The notes: generated by a model not told the origin, from the letters alone. DNA of 64,000 bases from JACVRW01 sp035650215 (GCA_035650215.1 DASRIC010000004.1:17495-81494); one strand, 5' to 3'. Shown: positions 25,972 through 34,853, numbered from the stretch's first letter. Translations and numbers: made by a program.

Positions 25972-26370
25972 TCAGCTGGACTGGCCTTCCTTCTCCTTGG
26001 TGAACTTGGATGGGCACTTGGTCACGAGCGAGTCGCGCTCCGCGACGAAGGTCCCCTTCTTCAGCTCGCCCTCCACGATCACCTCGCGGCCCTCGCGGAA
26101 CGGATCCGGCACCACGCCGCTGTAGAGCACGGCCACGGACTCGGTGCCGTCCCGATCGCGGACCCTGAAGCGCAGCTCGTCGCCGTCCCGCTCGATCGAG
26201 TCGTTCACCACCTTGCCCGTCATCTCGTACGACTGGCCGGGCTGGACCTCACTCGGCTTGCTCGCCTCGGTGGACGCGCTGAAGCTGGTGTAGACGAGCG
26301 CCGTGGCCAGAAGCAGCGCGGCCGCCAGGAAGATGACGAGGCGAAGCTTGCGCTTGCGCGAGGGGTCCAC
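25972..26370 (-). CDS. ccmE: Heme chaperone CcmE, Cys-type variant
   Basis: 132 aa: an N-terminal signal anchor (residues 9-28) and an OB-fold domain (YEMTGKVVNDS; VLYSGVVPDPFREGREVIVEG). The canonical heme-binding His in HxxxY is replaced by Cys119 in VTKCPSKF, i.e. CxxxF. Cys-type (CxxxY) CcmE proteins are known, but here the aromatic is Phe123. Heme attachment through Cys is predicted. It starts with GTG at 26370 and precedes ccmF by 15 bp. Confidence 0.88.
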   Translation of the reverse strand: MDPSRKRKLRLVIFLAAALLLATALVYTSFSASTEASKPSEVQPGQSYEMTGKVVNDSIERDGDELRFRVRDRDGTESVAVLYSGVVPDPFREGREVIVEGELKKGTFVAERDSLVTKCPSKFTKEKEGQSS

Positions 26371-26380
26371 GTCTCGGATG

Positions 26381-26704
26381 CTAGCGCTGGCTCGGGTGCC
26401 CTTCCCCCGGCCACGGCGCCAGCAGCAGGATCAGGCGCGAATCGCTCTTGGCCCGCACCTCGTGGCGCTCCTTCGGCTCGAAATGCACGAGGAAGCCCGG
26501 GCCGCCCGACACCGTCTCGCTGCCCTGCTCGAACTCGACCTCGCCCGCCGCCACCATCACCCAGGCGCGCTCGTGCACCTGGTGCTCGTTGAGTCCCTCG
26601 CCGGCGGGCAGGTTGATCGCGATCACCCGCGTCTCGTTGTCGGAGCGCAGGACGGCGGGGCTGTGCGGCTGGACGTCGAGCGACGCGATGTCCCAGGTTT
26701 CCAT
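26381..26704 (-). CDS. Small cupin-domain protein
   Basis: 107 aa, a single cupin barrel: GLNEHQVHERAWVMVAAGEVEFE (motif 1 with two His and a Glu nearby) and PGFLVHFEPKERHEVRA (motif 2 with His). Metal binding is likely; substrate unknown. It abuts the antiporter upstream (1 bp) and ccmE downstream (10 bp), so all may be cotranscribed. Confidence 0.78.
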   Translation of the reverse strand: METWDIASLDVQPHSPAVLRSDNETRVIAINLPAGEGLNEHQVHERAWVMVAAGEVEFEQGSETVSGGPGFLVHFEPKERHEVRAKSDSRLILLLAPWPGEGHPSQR

Positions 26705-27994
26705 TCACTCCTCCGTCCGCGGGCTGCCGAGCGTAGCCTGGGAATCTACCGCGGAGGCGGAGCCCTCGGCGGCCTCCGCGTGCCGCGCCATCCACTCGGC
26801 GCCCGGGTGGTCGGTGAGCCCGTGGGCGATGATCGACACGAACACCGCCAGCGCCGCGATGTCCGCGATCCGCTCGCCCTCCGGCGCCTGCGAGCCGAGC
26901 ACGAACAGGGCGAACGTCATGGTGGCGACCCCCTTGGGTCCGAACCACGCCATGAACGCCTTGCCCGCCGTGTCCACTTCGCGCGCGCCCGCGAGCGCGG
27001 CGAATACAGCTGCCGGGCGCGCCACGAGCAACGTGAACGCCACGATCACGACCCCCGCCCAGCCTTCGTCGAAGAGGTCGCCGAAGGTCACGATCGCGCC
27101 GAACACGAGGAACACGCCGAGCTTCACGACCTCGATCAGATCCTCCGAGCGCTCCTCGAAGCACTCGCGGATGTCGGGGCGCCAGATCCCGAAGGCGATC
27201 GCGGCCACGAACACCGAGATGAAGCCGTTGCCCTCGGGCGGCAGCGTGGCCACGCCATAGGCCGCGAACGCGACGCCGAGCGCGTAGAGCGCCTTCTGGT
27301 GGGCGCTGATCTCCCGCCCGAGCGCCCGCCTCATCGGCATCAGGCGCGCGGCCACGAGCGCGACGGCGATCCCGGACACCAGTCCCACGGCCACGTCCTG
27401 GAGCACGAACTCCCACCAGACGAAACGGTCGTTCGACGCCGCCGCGGCGGTGAACGCGAGCACGGCCGGCAGGGCGAGCCCGTCGTTGAGGCCGGATTCG
27501 AGGTTGAGAGAGTGGCGGATGATCCGCGGCACACGCGGGTTCGTGATCACGGCGGAGGACAGCACGGGATCGGTGGGCGAGAGCAGCGCGCCGAGCAGGA
27601 AGCACTCGGTCCAGTCGAGGTCGGTCACGGCGTTGGTCAGCGCTGCCACCAGGATCGCGGTGAGCGGCATGGCCAGCACGAGCTTGCGGAACGGCAGGTG
27701 CCAGGCCGTCTGGAGCATCTCCTCCTCGACCTCGAGGCCGTCGCGGAACAGGATCAGAACGAGCGCCACCACCGCGAGGCCCTGGACGAAGCCGCCGGTG
27801 GGGTCGAGGTCGAGCACCTCGAGCCCGCCGTCGCCCAGCACGAAGCCGGCGATCACGAAGCCCGCCGTGAGCGAGAGGAAGCTGCGCTTGGCGAGGCCCG
27901 AGACGAGCGCGCCGAGGATCAGCAGCACTCCGAAGACCGCGAACGGCGCCTCCAGGAACTCCACGCCGGCTGCGAGCGGCGGCATCCGGCGCAC
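26705..27994 (-). CDS. CPA1-family cation/proton antiporter
   Basis: 429 aa with about 12 TM helices. CPA1 hallmarks are the unwound-helix motif LSPTDPVLSSAV and the ion-binding LNLESGLNDGLALP. It exchanges Na+ or K+ for protons across the membrane. The hydrophilic C-terminus is short, without a regulatory domain. GTG 27994 or ATG 27985 are possible starts, neither with a clear ribosome site. It is divergent from the GH2 gene, 43 bp apart. Confidence 0.9.
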   Translation of the reverse strand: MRRMPPLAAGVEFLEAPFAVFGVLLILGALVSGLAKRSFLSLTAGFVIAGFVLGDGGLEVLDLDPTGGFVQGLAVVALVLILFRDGLEVEEEMLQTAWHLPFRKLVLAMPLTAILVAALTNAVTDLDWTECFLLGALLSPTDPVLSSAVITNPRVPRIIRHSLNLESGLNDGLALPAVLAFTAAAASNDRFVWWEFVLQDVAVGLVSGIAVALVAARLMPMRRALGREISAHQKALYALGVAFAAYGVATLPPEGNGFISVFVAAIAFGIWRPDIRECFEERSEDLIEVVKLGVFLVFGAIVTFGDLFDEGWAGVVIVAFTLLVARPAAVFAALAGAREVDTAGKAFMAWFGPKGVATMTFALFVLGSQAPEGERIADIAALAVFVSIIAHGLTDHPGAEWMARHAEAAEGSASAVDSQATLGSPRTEE

Positions 27995-28037
27995 TCTGCC
28001 AGACGCCCGCGCCAGATCCGGCTACGGTGATGCGCTG

Positions 28038-29936
28038 ATGCGTCATGCGCTCGGGATCTGCGCCGGGCTGCTCGCCGCGGCCTGCGCCGCCGTCCCGGCG
28101 ACGGCGGCGCCGCCACGTTCCCTCACCCTCTCGGAGGGCTGGGAGGCCCGGGTCGAGGCGGCCGCGCCCGCGCCGCCCCAGCCCGCGCCGCCCGAGGAGA
28201 CCTCGCCCGAGGGTGACGCGCCGCCCACTGCGCCCAGCCCGGCGGGCCGCGCCGCCCAGGCGGACGGCGAGTGGCGCCCGGCCCGCGTGCCCGGGGTCTT
28301 CGACGCGCGCGCGCTCCCGAGCCTGTTCGCCGGCGAGGTGCGGCGCTACCGCCTGCGCTTCGACGGGCCGGCGACCCCGCCCGGATTCCGCTGGCTGCTC
28401 AACTTCGAGAGCGTCCGGCGCAACGCCGGGGTGTTCCTGAACGGCCGCCGAATCGGCCGCAGCATCGACCCCTACACGCCCTTCACCGTCGAGGCACGCG
28501 GCCTGCGGCCCGGCAGGCCCAACCTGCTCGACGTGATCGTCGACGGCCGCAAGGACCCGAAGCTGCCCGAGGCCTGGTGGAACTGGGGCGGGATCGTGCG
28601 CCCGGTGCACCTGATCCCGGCGGGACCCGCCTACCTGCACGACCTCGGCACAATGTCGGACGTGACCTGCCGCGGCCCGGCTACGGGCTGCAAGGCCGCG
28701 CTCGTGATCGACGGGAAGCTCGAGCGCGGTGCCGCCGCGCGAGGGCCGATGTCCCTCGAGGTGTCGCTGCGCTCGCCGACCGGCCGCCGCGTGCGCGGGG
28801 CCTTCCGAATCCCGCCCGGCACGGCGCGCCGCAAGCGAGTCGGCTTCGAGCTGCCGGTGCCGGCGCCGATGCTGTGGTCGCCCGACGCCCCCAACCTGTA
28901 CGGCGCCCGCTTCGCGCTGCGCCAGGGCGGCCAGGTGGTGCAGGTCGAGCGGCGCCGCATCGGGCTGCGCTCGGTCACCGTCAAGGGCGGCCACCTGTAC
29001 CTGAACAACCGGCGCGCGCAGCTGCGGGGCGCGTCGATCCACGAGGACATGCCCGGCTCCGGGGCGGCGCTCACGCCGGCCGACATGAACCGGATCGTTC
29101 GCGACCTGAAGGATCTCGGCGCCAACGTCACGCGCGCCCACTACCTGATGAACGAGCGGCTGCTCGAGCGCTTCGACCGCGCCGGCATCCTCGTCTGGAG
29201 CCAGGCGCCGATCTGGCAGCGCGACGCCCGCTCCCACGTGCTGTGGCGGCGCAAGGGCCGGCTACGCGCGCTGGACACGGTCGAGCGCACCGTGACCGCG
29301 GCGCGCAACCACCCGTCGGTGCTCACGCACTCGGTGGCGAACGAGCTGAGCTTCACGCCTGACGACAAGCCGGGCACGGCGCGCTTCCTGCTCGAGGCGC
29401 AGGAGATCGCGCGCGGCGTGGATCCCACGCTGCCGATCTCGCTCGACATCAAGGGTCGCCCCGGCTACGGGGAGCAGTTCACCTACGACAAGTTCGACAT
29501 GATCGGCCTGAACCAGTACTTCGGCTGGTACAGGTGGGTCGAGGACTTCTCGCTGCTCGAGCCGTTCATCTACGAGCTGCGCGACCACTACCCGCGCCAC
29601 GCGATCGTGATGACCGAGTGGGGCGCGGAGGCCCGGCCCGAGCTCGCGACCGCGGCCGCCGACCTCAAGGGCGGCTACTCATTCCAGCTCTTCCACGCGC
29701 AGCGCACGCTCGACGTGATCGATCGCTCGCCGGTGCTCTCCGGCGCGATCTACTGGACCCTGCGCGAGTTCGAGATCAACCCGGGCTGGACGGGCGGGGC
29801 GGGGCGGCGGCCGGCGCAGTTCGAGCCCAACACCCGCCACCACAAAGGCCTCATCACCTACGAGGGCGATCGCAAGCCCGCGTTCGACGCGCTGGCCGAG
29901 CGCTTCAAGGCGACGCCCCTCTATCCCGACCAGTAG
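28038..29936 (+). CDS. Secreted glycoside hydrolase family 2 protein
   Basis: 632 aa with a signal peptide (LGICAGLLAAACAAVPATAA) and then a Pro/Glu-rich linker (residues about 40-80). It has a jelly-roll sugar-binding domain (FESVRRNAGVFLNGRRIG), an Ig-like domain and a TIM barrel. Catalytic residues are recognisable: acid/base Glu in SVANELSF and nucleophile Glu in VMTEWGAEAR. GH2 enzymes are beta-glucuronidases, galactosidases or mannosidases; the exact sugar cannot be told. The last 32 bp overlap the convergent gene. Confidence 0.88.
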   Translation: MRHALGICAGLLAAACAAVPATAAPPRSLTLSEGWEARVEAAAPAPPQPAPPEETSPEGDAPPTAPSPAGRAAQADGEWRPARVPGVFDARALPSLFAGEVRRYRLRFDGPATPPGFRWLLNFESVRRNAGVFLNGRRIGRSIDPYTPFTVEARGLRPGRPNLLDVIVDGRKDPKLPEAWWNWGGIVRPVHLIPAGPAYLHDLGTMSDVTCRGPATGCKAALVIDGKLERGAAARGPMSLEVSLRSPTGRRVRGAFRIPPGTARRKRVGFELPVPAPMLWSPDAPNLYGARFALRQGGQVVQVERRRIGLRSVTVKGGHLYLNNRRAQLRGASIHEDMPGSGAALTPADMNRIVRDLKDLGANVTRAHYLMNERLLERFDRAGILVWSQAPIWQRDARSHVLWRRKGRLRALDTVERTVTAARNHPSVLTHSVANELSFTPDDKPGTARFLLEAQEIARGVDPTLPISLDIKGRPGYGEQFTYDKFDMIGLNQYFGWYRWVEDFSLLEPFIYELRDHYPRHAIVMTEWGAEARPELATAAADLKGGYSFQLFHAQRTLDVIDRSPVLSGAIYWTLREFEINPGWTGGAGRRPAQFEPNTRHHKGLITYEGDRKPAFDALAERFKATPLYPDQ

Positions 29937-30519
29937 GCGCCCGGCCGGACAGGTAGGCGCGTCCGCGCGGCGAGAGCCGGTAGCCGCGCTCGAGGCTCTC
30001 GGTAAGCCCGAGCTCCTTGAGCTTTCGCACGTCGGCCTTGAAGGGCGCGGTCTCCCGCCCGAGCTCCGCGGCGAGATCGGGCGCCCTCGTGGCCGGCCGC
30101 TCGGCGATCAGCGCCAGCACGGTGGCCGTCCACGGTCCGCGGCGGCTCGCCGAGTCGAAGCGCGCGAGGCGCGCGTCGATCTCGGCCCGCTCGGCCGGCC
30201 CGATGTCGTCGCGCTCGCGCAGCTCGATCCGTGGGTCCGGGCCCGCGAGATGGAAGCCGACGCGGTACAGGTCTCCCGCCCGGCCGGCGCAGCGCTCGAG
30301 CACCTCCGTGCGGTCGCCGTGACCGGCCCTGCGGGCGTCCGCGTCGCTGACGGTCGACTCGTCCACGATGTCCACGGACTCGATCGCGAGCACGCCGATC
30401 CGGGTCCTGAGTGTCCCGCCAGCCCGGACGGTCGGGCGGCGCCAGCGCCGGAACGCGACCGTCACCTCGCCGGCCTCGATCCGACGAAGGGTGTCGAGCG
30501 GGAAGAGCACCTCGGACAC
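29905..30519 (-). CDS. ASCH-like/winged-helix protein
   Basis: 204 aa. Residues 1-110 resemble an ASCH (PUA-like) nucleic-acid-binding fold (PLDTLRRIEAGEVTVAFRRW; LRTRIGVLAIESVDIV; DLYRVGFHLAG). Residues about 125-195 look like a winged helix (LALIAERPATRAPDLAAELGRETAPFKADVRKLKELGL). A role binding RNA or modified nucleotides is inferred. It starts with GTG at 30519 and is monocistronic. Confidence 0.6.
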   Translation of the reverse strand: MSEVLFPLDTLRRIEAGEVTVAFRRWRRPTVRAGGTLRTRIGVLAIESVDIVDESTVSDADARRAGHGDRTEVLERCAGRAGDLYRVGFHLAGPDPRIELRERDDIGPAERAEIDARLARFDSASRRGPWTATVLALIAERPATRAPDLAAELGRETAPFKADVRKLKELGLTESLERGYRLSPRGRAYLSGRAPTGRDRGASP

Positions 30520-30566
30520 GCTCTCAGATTCAAGCCCCGGGCCCGGGGGTCGATTTACGAGGTGAC

Positions 30567-31277
30567 ATGCGGCTCGTGCTCCTGGTCGTCCTGCTCTCCC
30601 TCGTCCTGCTGCCGTCCGCGGCGCGGGCGCAGGTGCCCGAGGACGTCTCCCGCATCCATGCCGCCGTGACCGAGCTGGCGAAGGCCAAGCGCGACGCCGC
30701 CGGCCGGGTTGCGCAGCGCAAGCGGGCCGCCGAGGAGGCGCTCGCCGGCTGCCGGAGCGCGGGTCCAGGCTGGAAGCGCATCCGCGCTGTTCGCGACGCC
30801 TCCCAGCGTGGCGCGTGCGTGCGCGGCGCCCGGGTGCTCTGGGGCGAGCTGCGCGAGGCCGCGCTCGAGCAGGCCGCGCTCGAGGTCTACGACCCCTTCC
30901 TCACTCGCTTCCTGGGGCGCCTCGAGCGGCCCCTCTCCGACCCGGCGCTGCAGGCTGGCGCGGACGCGCTGCGCGAGCGCATCGCCTACCAGCGCGAGGC
31001 CTACGCCTTCGCCTCGTGTGCGACCTTCGAGCGGCTGCTGGGCAAGGTGCGCGAATTCAAGGTCGGGGGCGGCCACGGCGTGGCGGGCGACTACCGCGCC
31101 GGTCGCATCCACAACATCTTCATCCGCTTCGTGGCCGGCCGCCAGCGCGCGGCCGATCGGCGCCACGGCGGCAGCAACGAGAGCGCGCTCCAGGCGGCGC
31201 GCGAGCGAATCGTGGCGCTCGGCGGCGACCCGGGCTACGCGAGCTACTTCGCGTTCGCGCACTCGCTGCGCGGCTGA
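30567..31277 (+). CDS. Secreted protein of unknown function
   Basis: 236 aa with a clear signal peptide (LVLLVVLLSLVLLPSAARAQ). The mature part is almost entirely helical and rich in Arg and Ala, with three or four spaced Cys residues that could form disulfides. I do not recognise the family. The ATG at 30567 follows GAGGTGAC, a good ribosome site. Confidence 0.7.
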   Translation: MRLVLLVVLLSLVLLPSAARAQVPEDVSRIHAAVTELAKAKRDAAGRVAQRKRAAEEALAGCRSAGPGWKRIRAVRDASQRGACVRGARVLWGELREAALEQAALEVYDPFLTRFLGRLERPLSDPALQAGADALRERIAYQREAYAFASCATFERLLGKVREFKVGGGHGVAGDYRAGRIHNIFIRFVAGRQRAADRRHGGSNESALQAARERIVALGGDPGYASYFAFAHSLRG

Positions 31278-31295
31278 GCTATCGTCGCCGCGCTC

Positions 31296-32450
31296 ATGAG
31301 GGTCGAGCCGTTCGAGATCGCGGTGCCCGACGCCGTGCTCGTCGACCTGCAGCGGCGGATCGAGCACACCCGCTGGCCCGACGAGGTCGAAGACGTCGAC
31401 TGGGGTCAGGGCACCCAGCTCGCGTACCTGCGCTCGCTGCTCGACCAGTGGGCGAGCGGCTTCGACTGGCGCGCCGCCGAGGCCGAGCTCAACCGTCTTC
31501 CACACTTTCGCGCCGAGCTCGCCGGGCTCTGGATCCACTTCGTGCATGTTCGGGCGGCCAGCGAGCCTTCGATCCCGCTCGTGCTCACCCACGGCTGGCC
31601 GAGCACGTTCCTCGAGATGCTGCCGCTGGTGCCGCTGCTCACCGACCCGTCGGCTCACGGCATCGACGGGCCCGCGTTCGACGTCGTGATCCCGTCGCTG
31701 CCCGGCTACGGCTTCTCGGACCGGCCGCGCACGACCGGCATGAGCACCCGCGCAATCGGCGCGCTCTGGCACGAGCTGATGCAGGGGCTCGGCTACCGCC
31801 GCTACGGGGCCGGCGGAACGGACTTCGGCGCGGGCGTGGCGACCTTCATGGCCCTCGAGGTGCCGGAGCCGCTGATCGGCCTTCACCTGACATTCCTCGA
31901 GGAACGGCCCTACGACGGCGCCGGGGCACGGCCACTGTCGGAGGCGGAGCGCGCCTACCTCGACGACTCCGAGGCATGGGAGCGCGACGAGTACGCGTAC
32001 GCCGCGATCCAGGGAACCAAGCCGCAGACCGCCGGCTACGGCCTCAACGACTCACCGGCCGGCCTCGCGGCCTGGGTGATCGAGAAGTGGCGCTCGTGGG
32101 GTGACACGGCCGGCGAGCTGGACGAGCGCTTCAGCCGCGACCTGCTCCTGTCCACGCTCACCGTGTACTGGGTAACCGAGACGATCACCTCTTCGATGCG
32201 GCTCTACTGGGAGCAGCGCCACGGCGCGGCGCCCACGTTCGGCCGCGACGAGTTCGTGACGGTGCCCACCGCATTTGCCCGCTTCGCCCACGAGTACATC
32301 TCCGAGGGTGCGCCGCCGCGCGAGTACGTCGAGCGCATGTACGCGCTCGAGCGCTGGACGGATATGCCGCGCGGCGGCCACTTCGCCGCCCTCGAGGAGC
32401 CGCGGCTCCTCGCCGAGGACATCGCGGCGTTCTTCGGCGCGCTGCGTTAG
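31296..32450 (+). CDS. Microsomal-type epoxide hydrolase
   Basis: 384 aa with the N-terminal EHN domain (VEPFEIAVPDAVLVDLQRRI; RLPHF) and an alpha/beta-hydrolase core. The oxyanion loop is HGWPST, nucleophile Asp in GGTDFGAG, a lid region rich in Trp/Tyr, and catalytic His in PRGGHFAALEEP. It opens epoxides to diols through a covalent ester. It is convergent with, and directly abuts, the SnoaL-like gene. Confidence 0.9.
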   Translation: MRVEPFEIAVPDAVLVDLQRRIEHTRWPDEVEDVDWGQGTQLAYLRSLLDQWASGFDWRAAEAELNRLPHFRAELAGLWIHFVHVRAASEPSIPLVLTHGWPSTFLEMLPLVPLLTDPSAHGIDGPAFDVVIPSLPGYGFSDRPRTTGMSTRAIGALWHELMQGLGYRRYGAGGTDFGAGVATFMALEVPEPLIGLHLTFLEERPYDGAGARPLSEAERAYLDDSEAWERDEYAYAAIQGTKPQTAGYGLNDSPAGLAAWVIEKWRSWGDTAGELDERFSRDLLLSTLTVYWVTETITSSMRLYWEQRHGAAPTFGRDEFVTVPTAFARFAHEYISEGAPPREYVERMYALERWTDMPRGGHFAALEEPRLLAEDIAAFFGALR

Positions 32451-32978
32451 CTATTTGCCGCGGCGCTTCGCGATCTCGGCCCGCGCGCGCGTCCCGAGGT
32501 TCACCGCGCCGAGCAGGCCCTTCTCGGCGGCGGAGCCCTTGGGAGGCATGGCGCCGACCTGGCGGGCCATCGTCGCGGTGTCGTAGTAGGCCTCGATGCG
32601 GACGATCTTGCCGTCCTTCACCCAGACCATGTCGCAGCCCTCGATGTCCACGGGCTTGCCGGTGGGCATCAGGCCCTCGAACGGCCCCGTGCCGGAGAAC
32701 GTGCCCGTGATGCGCCAGCGCACCGCGGCGCGGTCGTCCTCGACCACCAGGTCGAGGATCTGGAGCGAGAAGTCGGGAAAGGCGTCGAACGCGTCGTGGA
32801 AGAACTGGCGCATCTCGGCCTTCCCGGTGGGCCCGATCACGCCGTAGATTCGCCCGCTCGCGGAGTCCGCGTACCAGGTGTTCTGAGCGTCCCGGTCGCG
32901 GCGCCCGAGCGCCTCGAAGTAGCTCTTGACCACGGTCCTCGTGTCGGTGTCGGCGGCGGTTGCCTCGCTCGTGCTCAT
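32451..32978 (-). CDS. SnoaL-like/ester-cyclase family protein
   Basis: 175 aa with a SnoaL/NTF2-like cone fold: VVKSYFEALGRRDRDAQNTWYA, DAFDAFPDFSLQILDLVVEDDRAAVRW and WVKDGKIVRIEAYYD. Family members are polyketide cyclases, hydrolases or ligand-binding proteins; catalytic residues cannot be assigned here. A C-terminal tail of about 40 residues is basic (TRARAEIAKRRGK). Confidence 0.8.
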   Translation of the reverse strand: MSTSEATAADTDTRTVVKSYFEALGRRDRDAQNTWYADSASGRIYGVIGPTGKAEMRQFFHDAFDAFPDFSLQILDLVVEDDRAAVRWRITGTFSGTGPFEGLMPTGKPVDIEGCDMVWVKDGKIVRIEAYYDTATMARQVGAMPPKGSAAEKGLLGAVNLGTRARAEIAKRRGK

Positions 32979-33081
32979 GACTTCCTCTTTCGCGTCGGGG
33001 GGCCCCGCACGCTACGCGCCAAGCCCGCTGCGATCAAGGCGGTTTGCGTTTGATCGCGCCTCTGGCGGGCAGACCTCCCCC

Positions 33082-33264
33082 ATGGCCCCAGACATCGATC
33101 CCATGGCACGAAGCGAGGACGAGGCGCGGCGACTCGCGGAGGAAAGGCGCCGTCTAGAGGAAGCCGACAACGGGCGACCGCCCCAGGAACCCGAGCACAC
33201 GCCCGGAGAACCCGACGAGGACGCCTTGCGGGACGCGAGGCGGCGACTGGAGGACGACGACTGA
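33082..33264 (+). CDS. Small highly charged helical protein
   Basis: 60 aa, about half Asp/Glu/Arg/Lys (RSEDEARRLAEERRRLEEAD; EDALRDARRRLEDDD), predicted as one amphipathic helix broken by a Pro-rich centre. The ATG at 33082 or 33103 could be used. Its stop overlaps the ATG of the next small frame (TGATG), suggesting coupling. Function unknown. Confidence 0.5.
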   Translation: MAPDIDPMARSEDEARRLAEERRRLEEADNGRPPQEPEHTPGEPDEDALRDARRRLEDDD

Positions 33265-33392
33265 TGGAGACACCGCTGCCCGACCCCGTCCCCGATCCAG
33301 AGCCGCCGACTCCGACACCCGAGCCGGACCCAAGCCCGAACCCGGACCTCCCGTTACCGGGTCCGGATCCTTCGGCGGCGCCGTCGATCTGA
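33264..33392 (+). CDS. Proline/aspartate-rich micro-protein
   Basis: A 42-codon frame beginning at an ATG that overlaps the preceding stop. The product is Pro/Asp/Glu repeats (PDPVPDPEPPTPTPEPDPSP) with no hydrophobic core, so it is extended or disordered. Coupling to the upstream charged protein supports translation; function unknown. Confidence 0.35.
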   Translation: METPLPDPVPDPEPPTPTPEPDPSPNPDLPLPGPDPSAAPSI

Positions 33393-33399
33393 GCGGCAG

Positions 33400-33700
33400 C
33401 TAGTCCCGCGACGTCTGTCACGTCCGCGCCACGCCCGGCGAGCTCGTCGCGGGCGGCCGTATGTCCGATACCACGAGCTGCAGGCCCTGGAGCGAGCCGG
33501 GCGGCGTGTCCACCACCCCCGGTCCCGAGTGCGATCGAGCAGGCCGAGCCGGGGGCGTGAGCTGCACGAAGCGGATCTCGTCGCTCACCTTGTGGTCGTG
33601 GTCGGGGTTGAAGCCGCTCCTCGGCCAGTTCGGCGGCGGCAGGGCGCCCGCGACGGCGACACGGGTCGCTGTCCTCTTGGACCCGGTCACGATGGCTCGC
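33400..33700 (-). pseudogene. Decayed VOC (glyoxalase/bleomycin-resistance) gene
   Basis: The minus strand encodes an interior segment of a VOC-superfamily protein: GFNPDHDHKVSDEIRFVQLT, then in another frame PGSACSIALGTG, then back in the first frame VVDTPPGSLQGLQLVVSDI, then in the second frame again ARDELAGRGADVTDV. Three single-base indels are needed to join them, two of which compensate. The first metal-binding half and the C-terminal strand are missing. It is a remnant, not a working gene. Confidence 0.7.
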
Positions 33701-33716
33701 GTGAGAAGGTACCGCC

Positions 33717-33887
33717 GTGATCGAGGTCTGCGCGACCTGGAAAGCCCGCACCAGCTGGCTGGTGACCGGGTTCAGCCCGCCGCGGCGGCAGATGCACCTG
33801 AGCACCGACATCCCGCTCACCAGCTCGTTCGAGGTGATCATGGAGGTCGAGCCCGAGGGCACGGGGGAGGCCGCGGCCGCCTCATGA
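33717..33887 (+). CDS. Possible small protein
   Basis: A 56-codon frame starting with GTG, preceded by AGAAGG at 7 nt. The product is mixed alpha/beta (TSWLVTGFSPPRRQMHLS; LTSSFEVIMEVEPEG). I recognise no family. It is antisense to the region upstream of the decayed VOC gene and may be spurious. Confidence 0.3.
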   Translation: MIEVCATWKARTSWLVTGFSPPRRQMHLSTDIPLTSSFEVIMEVEPEGTGEAAAAS

Positions 33888-33951
33888 AGAGCTCGGTTGC
33901 CCGTGACAACCGCCGCTCGCTCGAGAACTCCGCCTCGGTGGCCGCACGCTG

Positions 33952-34323
33952 ATGTCGAGCGAGAACGTGGAGATCGTCCGCACGTTCGTGCTCGGCGAGT
34001 TTCCCGACGTGCTCGAGTTCGTGGACCCGGACATCGTCTGGAACCCCGTCGAGGAATCCCCGACACGGGGCCACGAGGCCGTCAGGGCGAGCACCGAGCG
34101 CTGGAAGCGCGAGTGGGACGACTACGAGCTCACCCTCGAGGACTTCGAGGACATGGGCGACCGCGTGCTGGCAACCGTCCGCTTCCGAGCCCGCGGGCGA
34201 GGAAGCGGAATCGCGGTCGGCGCCCGCCTCTACGACCTGTTCACGCTCCGCGACGGCAAGATCGTGCGAATGGATCAGTTCACGGAGCGGGCCGAGGCGC
34301 TGGTGGCGGCGGGGCGGGGGTAG
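33952..34323 (+). CDS. SnoaL-like (NTF2-fold) protein
   Basis: 123 aa with the common actinobacterial pattern SSENVEIVRTF, VDPDIVWNPVEESPTRGHEAV, GDRVLATVRFRARGRGSG and YDLFTLRDGKIVRMDQFTERAEAL. It is a single NTF2-like domain of unknown ligand. It is convergent with a second member of the same family at 34336, 12 bp away. Confidence 0.82.
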   Translation: MSSENVEIVRTFVLGEFPDVLEFVDPDIVWNPVEESPTRGHEAVRASTERWKREWDDYELTLEDFEDMGDRVLATVRFRARGRGSGIAVGARLYDLFTLRDGKIVRMDQFTERAEALVAAGRG

Positions 34324-34335
34324 CGGAGCGGACTG

Positions 34336-34758
34336 TCAGCCGGAGCCGGAGCCGTCGCCGTCGAGCGGGCTATCCCGCACCCCAACGGCTTCGAGGGCTT
34401 CGGCGCGGTCGGCGAAGATTTGGGCGCGGCGGATCTTCCCGTGTTCGAGGTCGTAGACGCCGGCGACCCGCGCGGAGGTCTGGATGCCGTCTCGGCCAGT
34501 GGCGGTGATGACGAAGAAGGCCAGAACCCGCTCCCCTACGGCTCTGACCTCCTCGACTTGGAATTCGCTCGCCTCCGAGAAGCTCCACAGCTCGCGAAAG
34601 AAGTCGCGTATGCCTTGGTGCCCGGTGATCGGCCCTTGGAGTGAGAAGAAGGTAATTAGTTCGATCTGCGGCGAGGCCACTTCCAAGTACGCCTCGACAT
34701 CGCGACGACCGAGCGCCGCGAGTGCCCGCCGTACCACCTCTACGTCCTCCTGCGACAT
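34336..34758 (-). CDS. SnoaL-like (NTF2-fold) protein
   Basis: 140 aa, same family as the convergent neighbour: SQEDVEVVRRALAALGRRDVEAYLE, GHQGIRDFFRELWS and YDLEHGKIRRAQIFADRAEALEAVG. ATG 34758 is at the normal N-terminus; the frame is open further upstream. The facing genes may be an old inverted duplication. Confidence 0.82.
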   Translation of the reverse strand: MSQEDVEVVRRALAALGRRDVEAYLEVASPQIELITFFSLQGPITGHQGIRDFFRELWSFSEASEFQVEEVRAVGERVLAFFVITATGRDGIQTSARVAGVYDLEHGKIRRAQIFADRAEALEAVGVRDSPLDGDGSGSG

Positions 34759-34853
34759 TGCCGGGCGAGTATCCCAGTGCATGACTTCGACGGCGACGTG
34801 AGCTACGACGCGCTCGGCAGCTTGGAGTTTGCGCAGCCGGCGGCGGGGCGTGA

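Noticed and set aside
26220..29237. A 1005-codon minus-strand frame spanning ccmE to GH2
   Set aside because: It crosses several real genes on both strands and has no recognisable domain.
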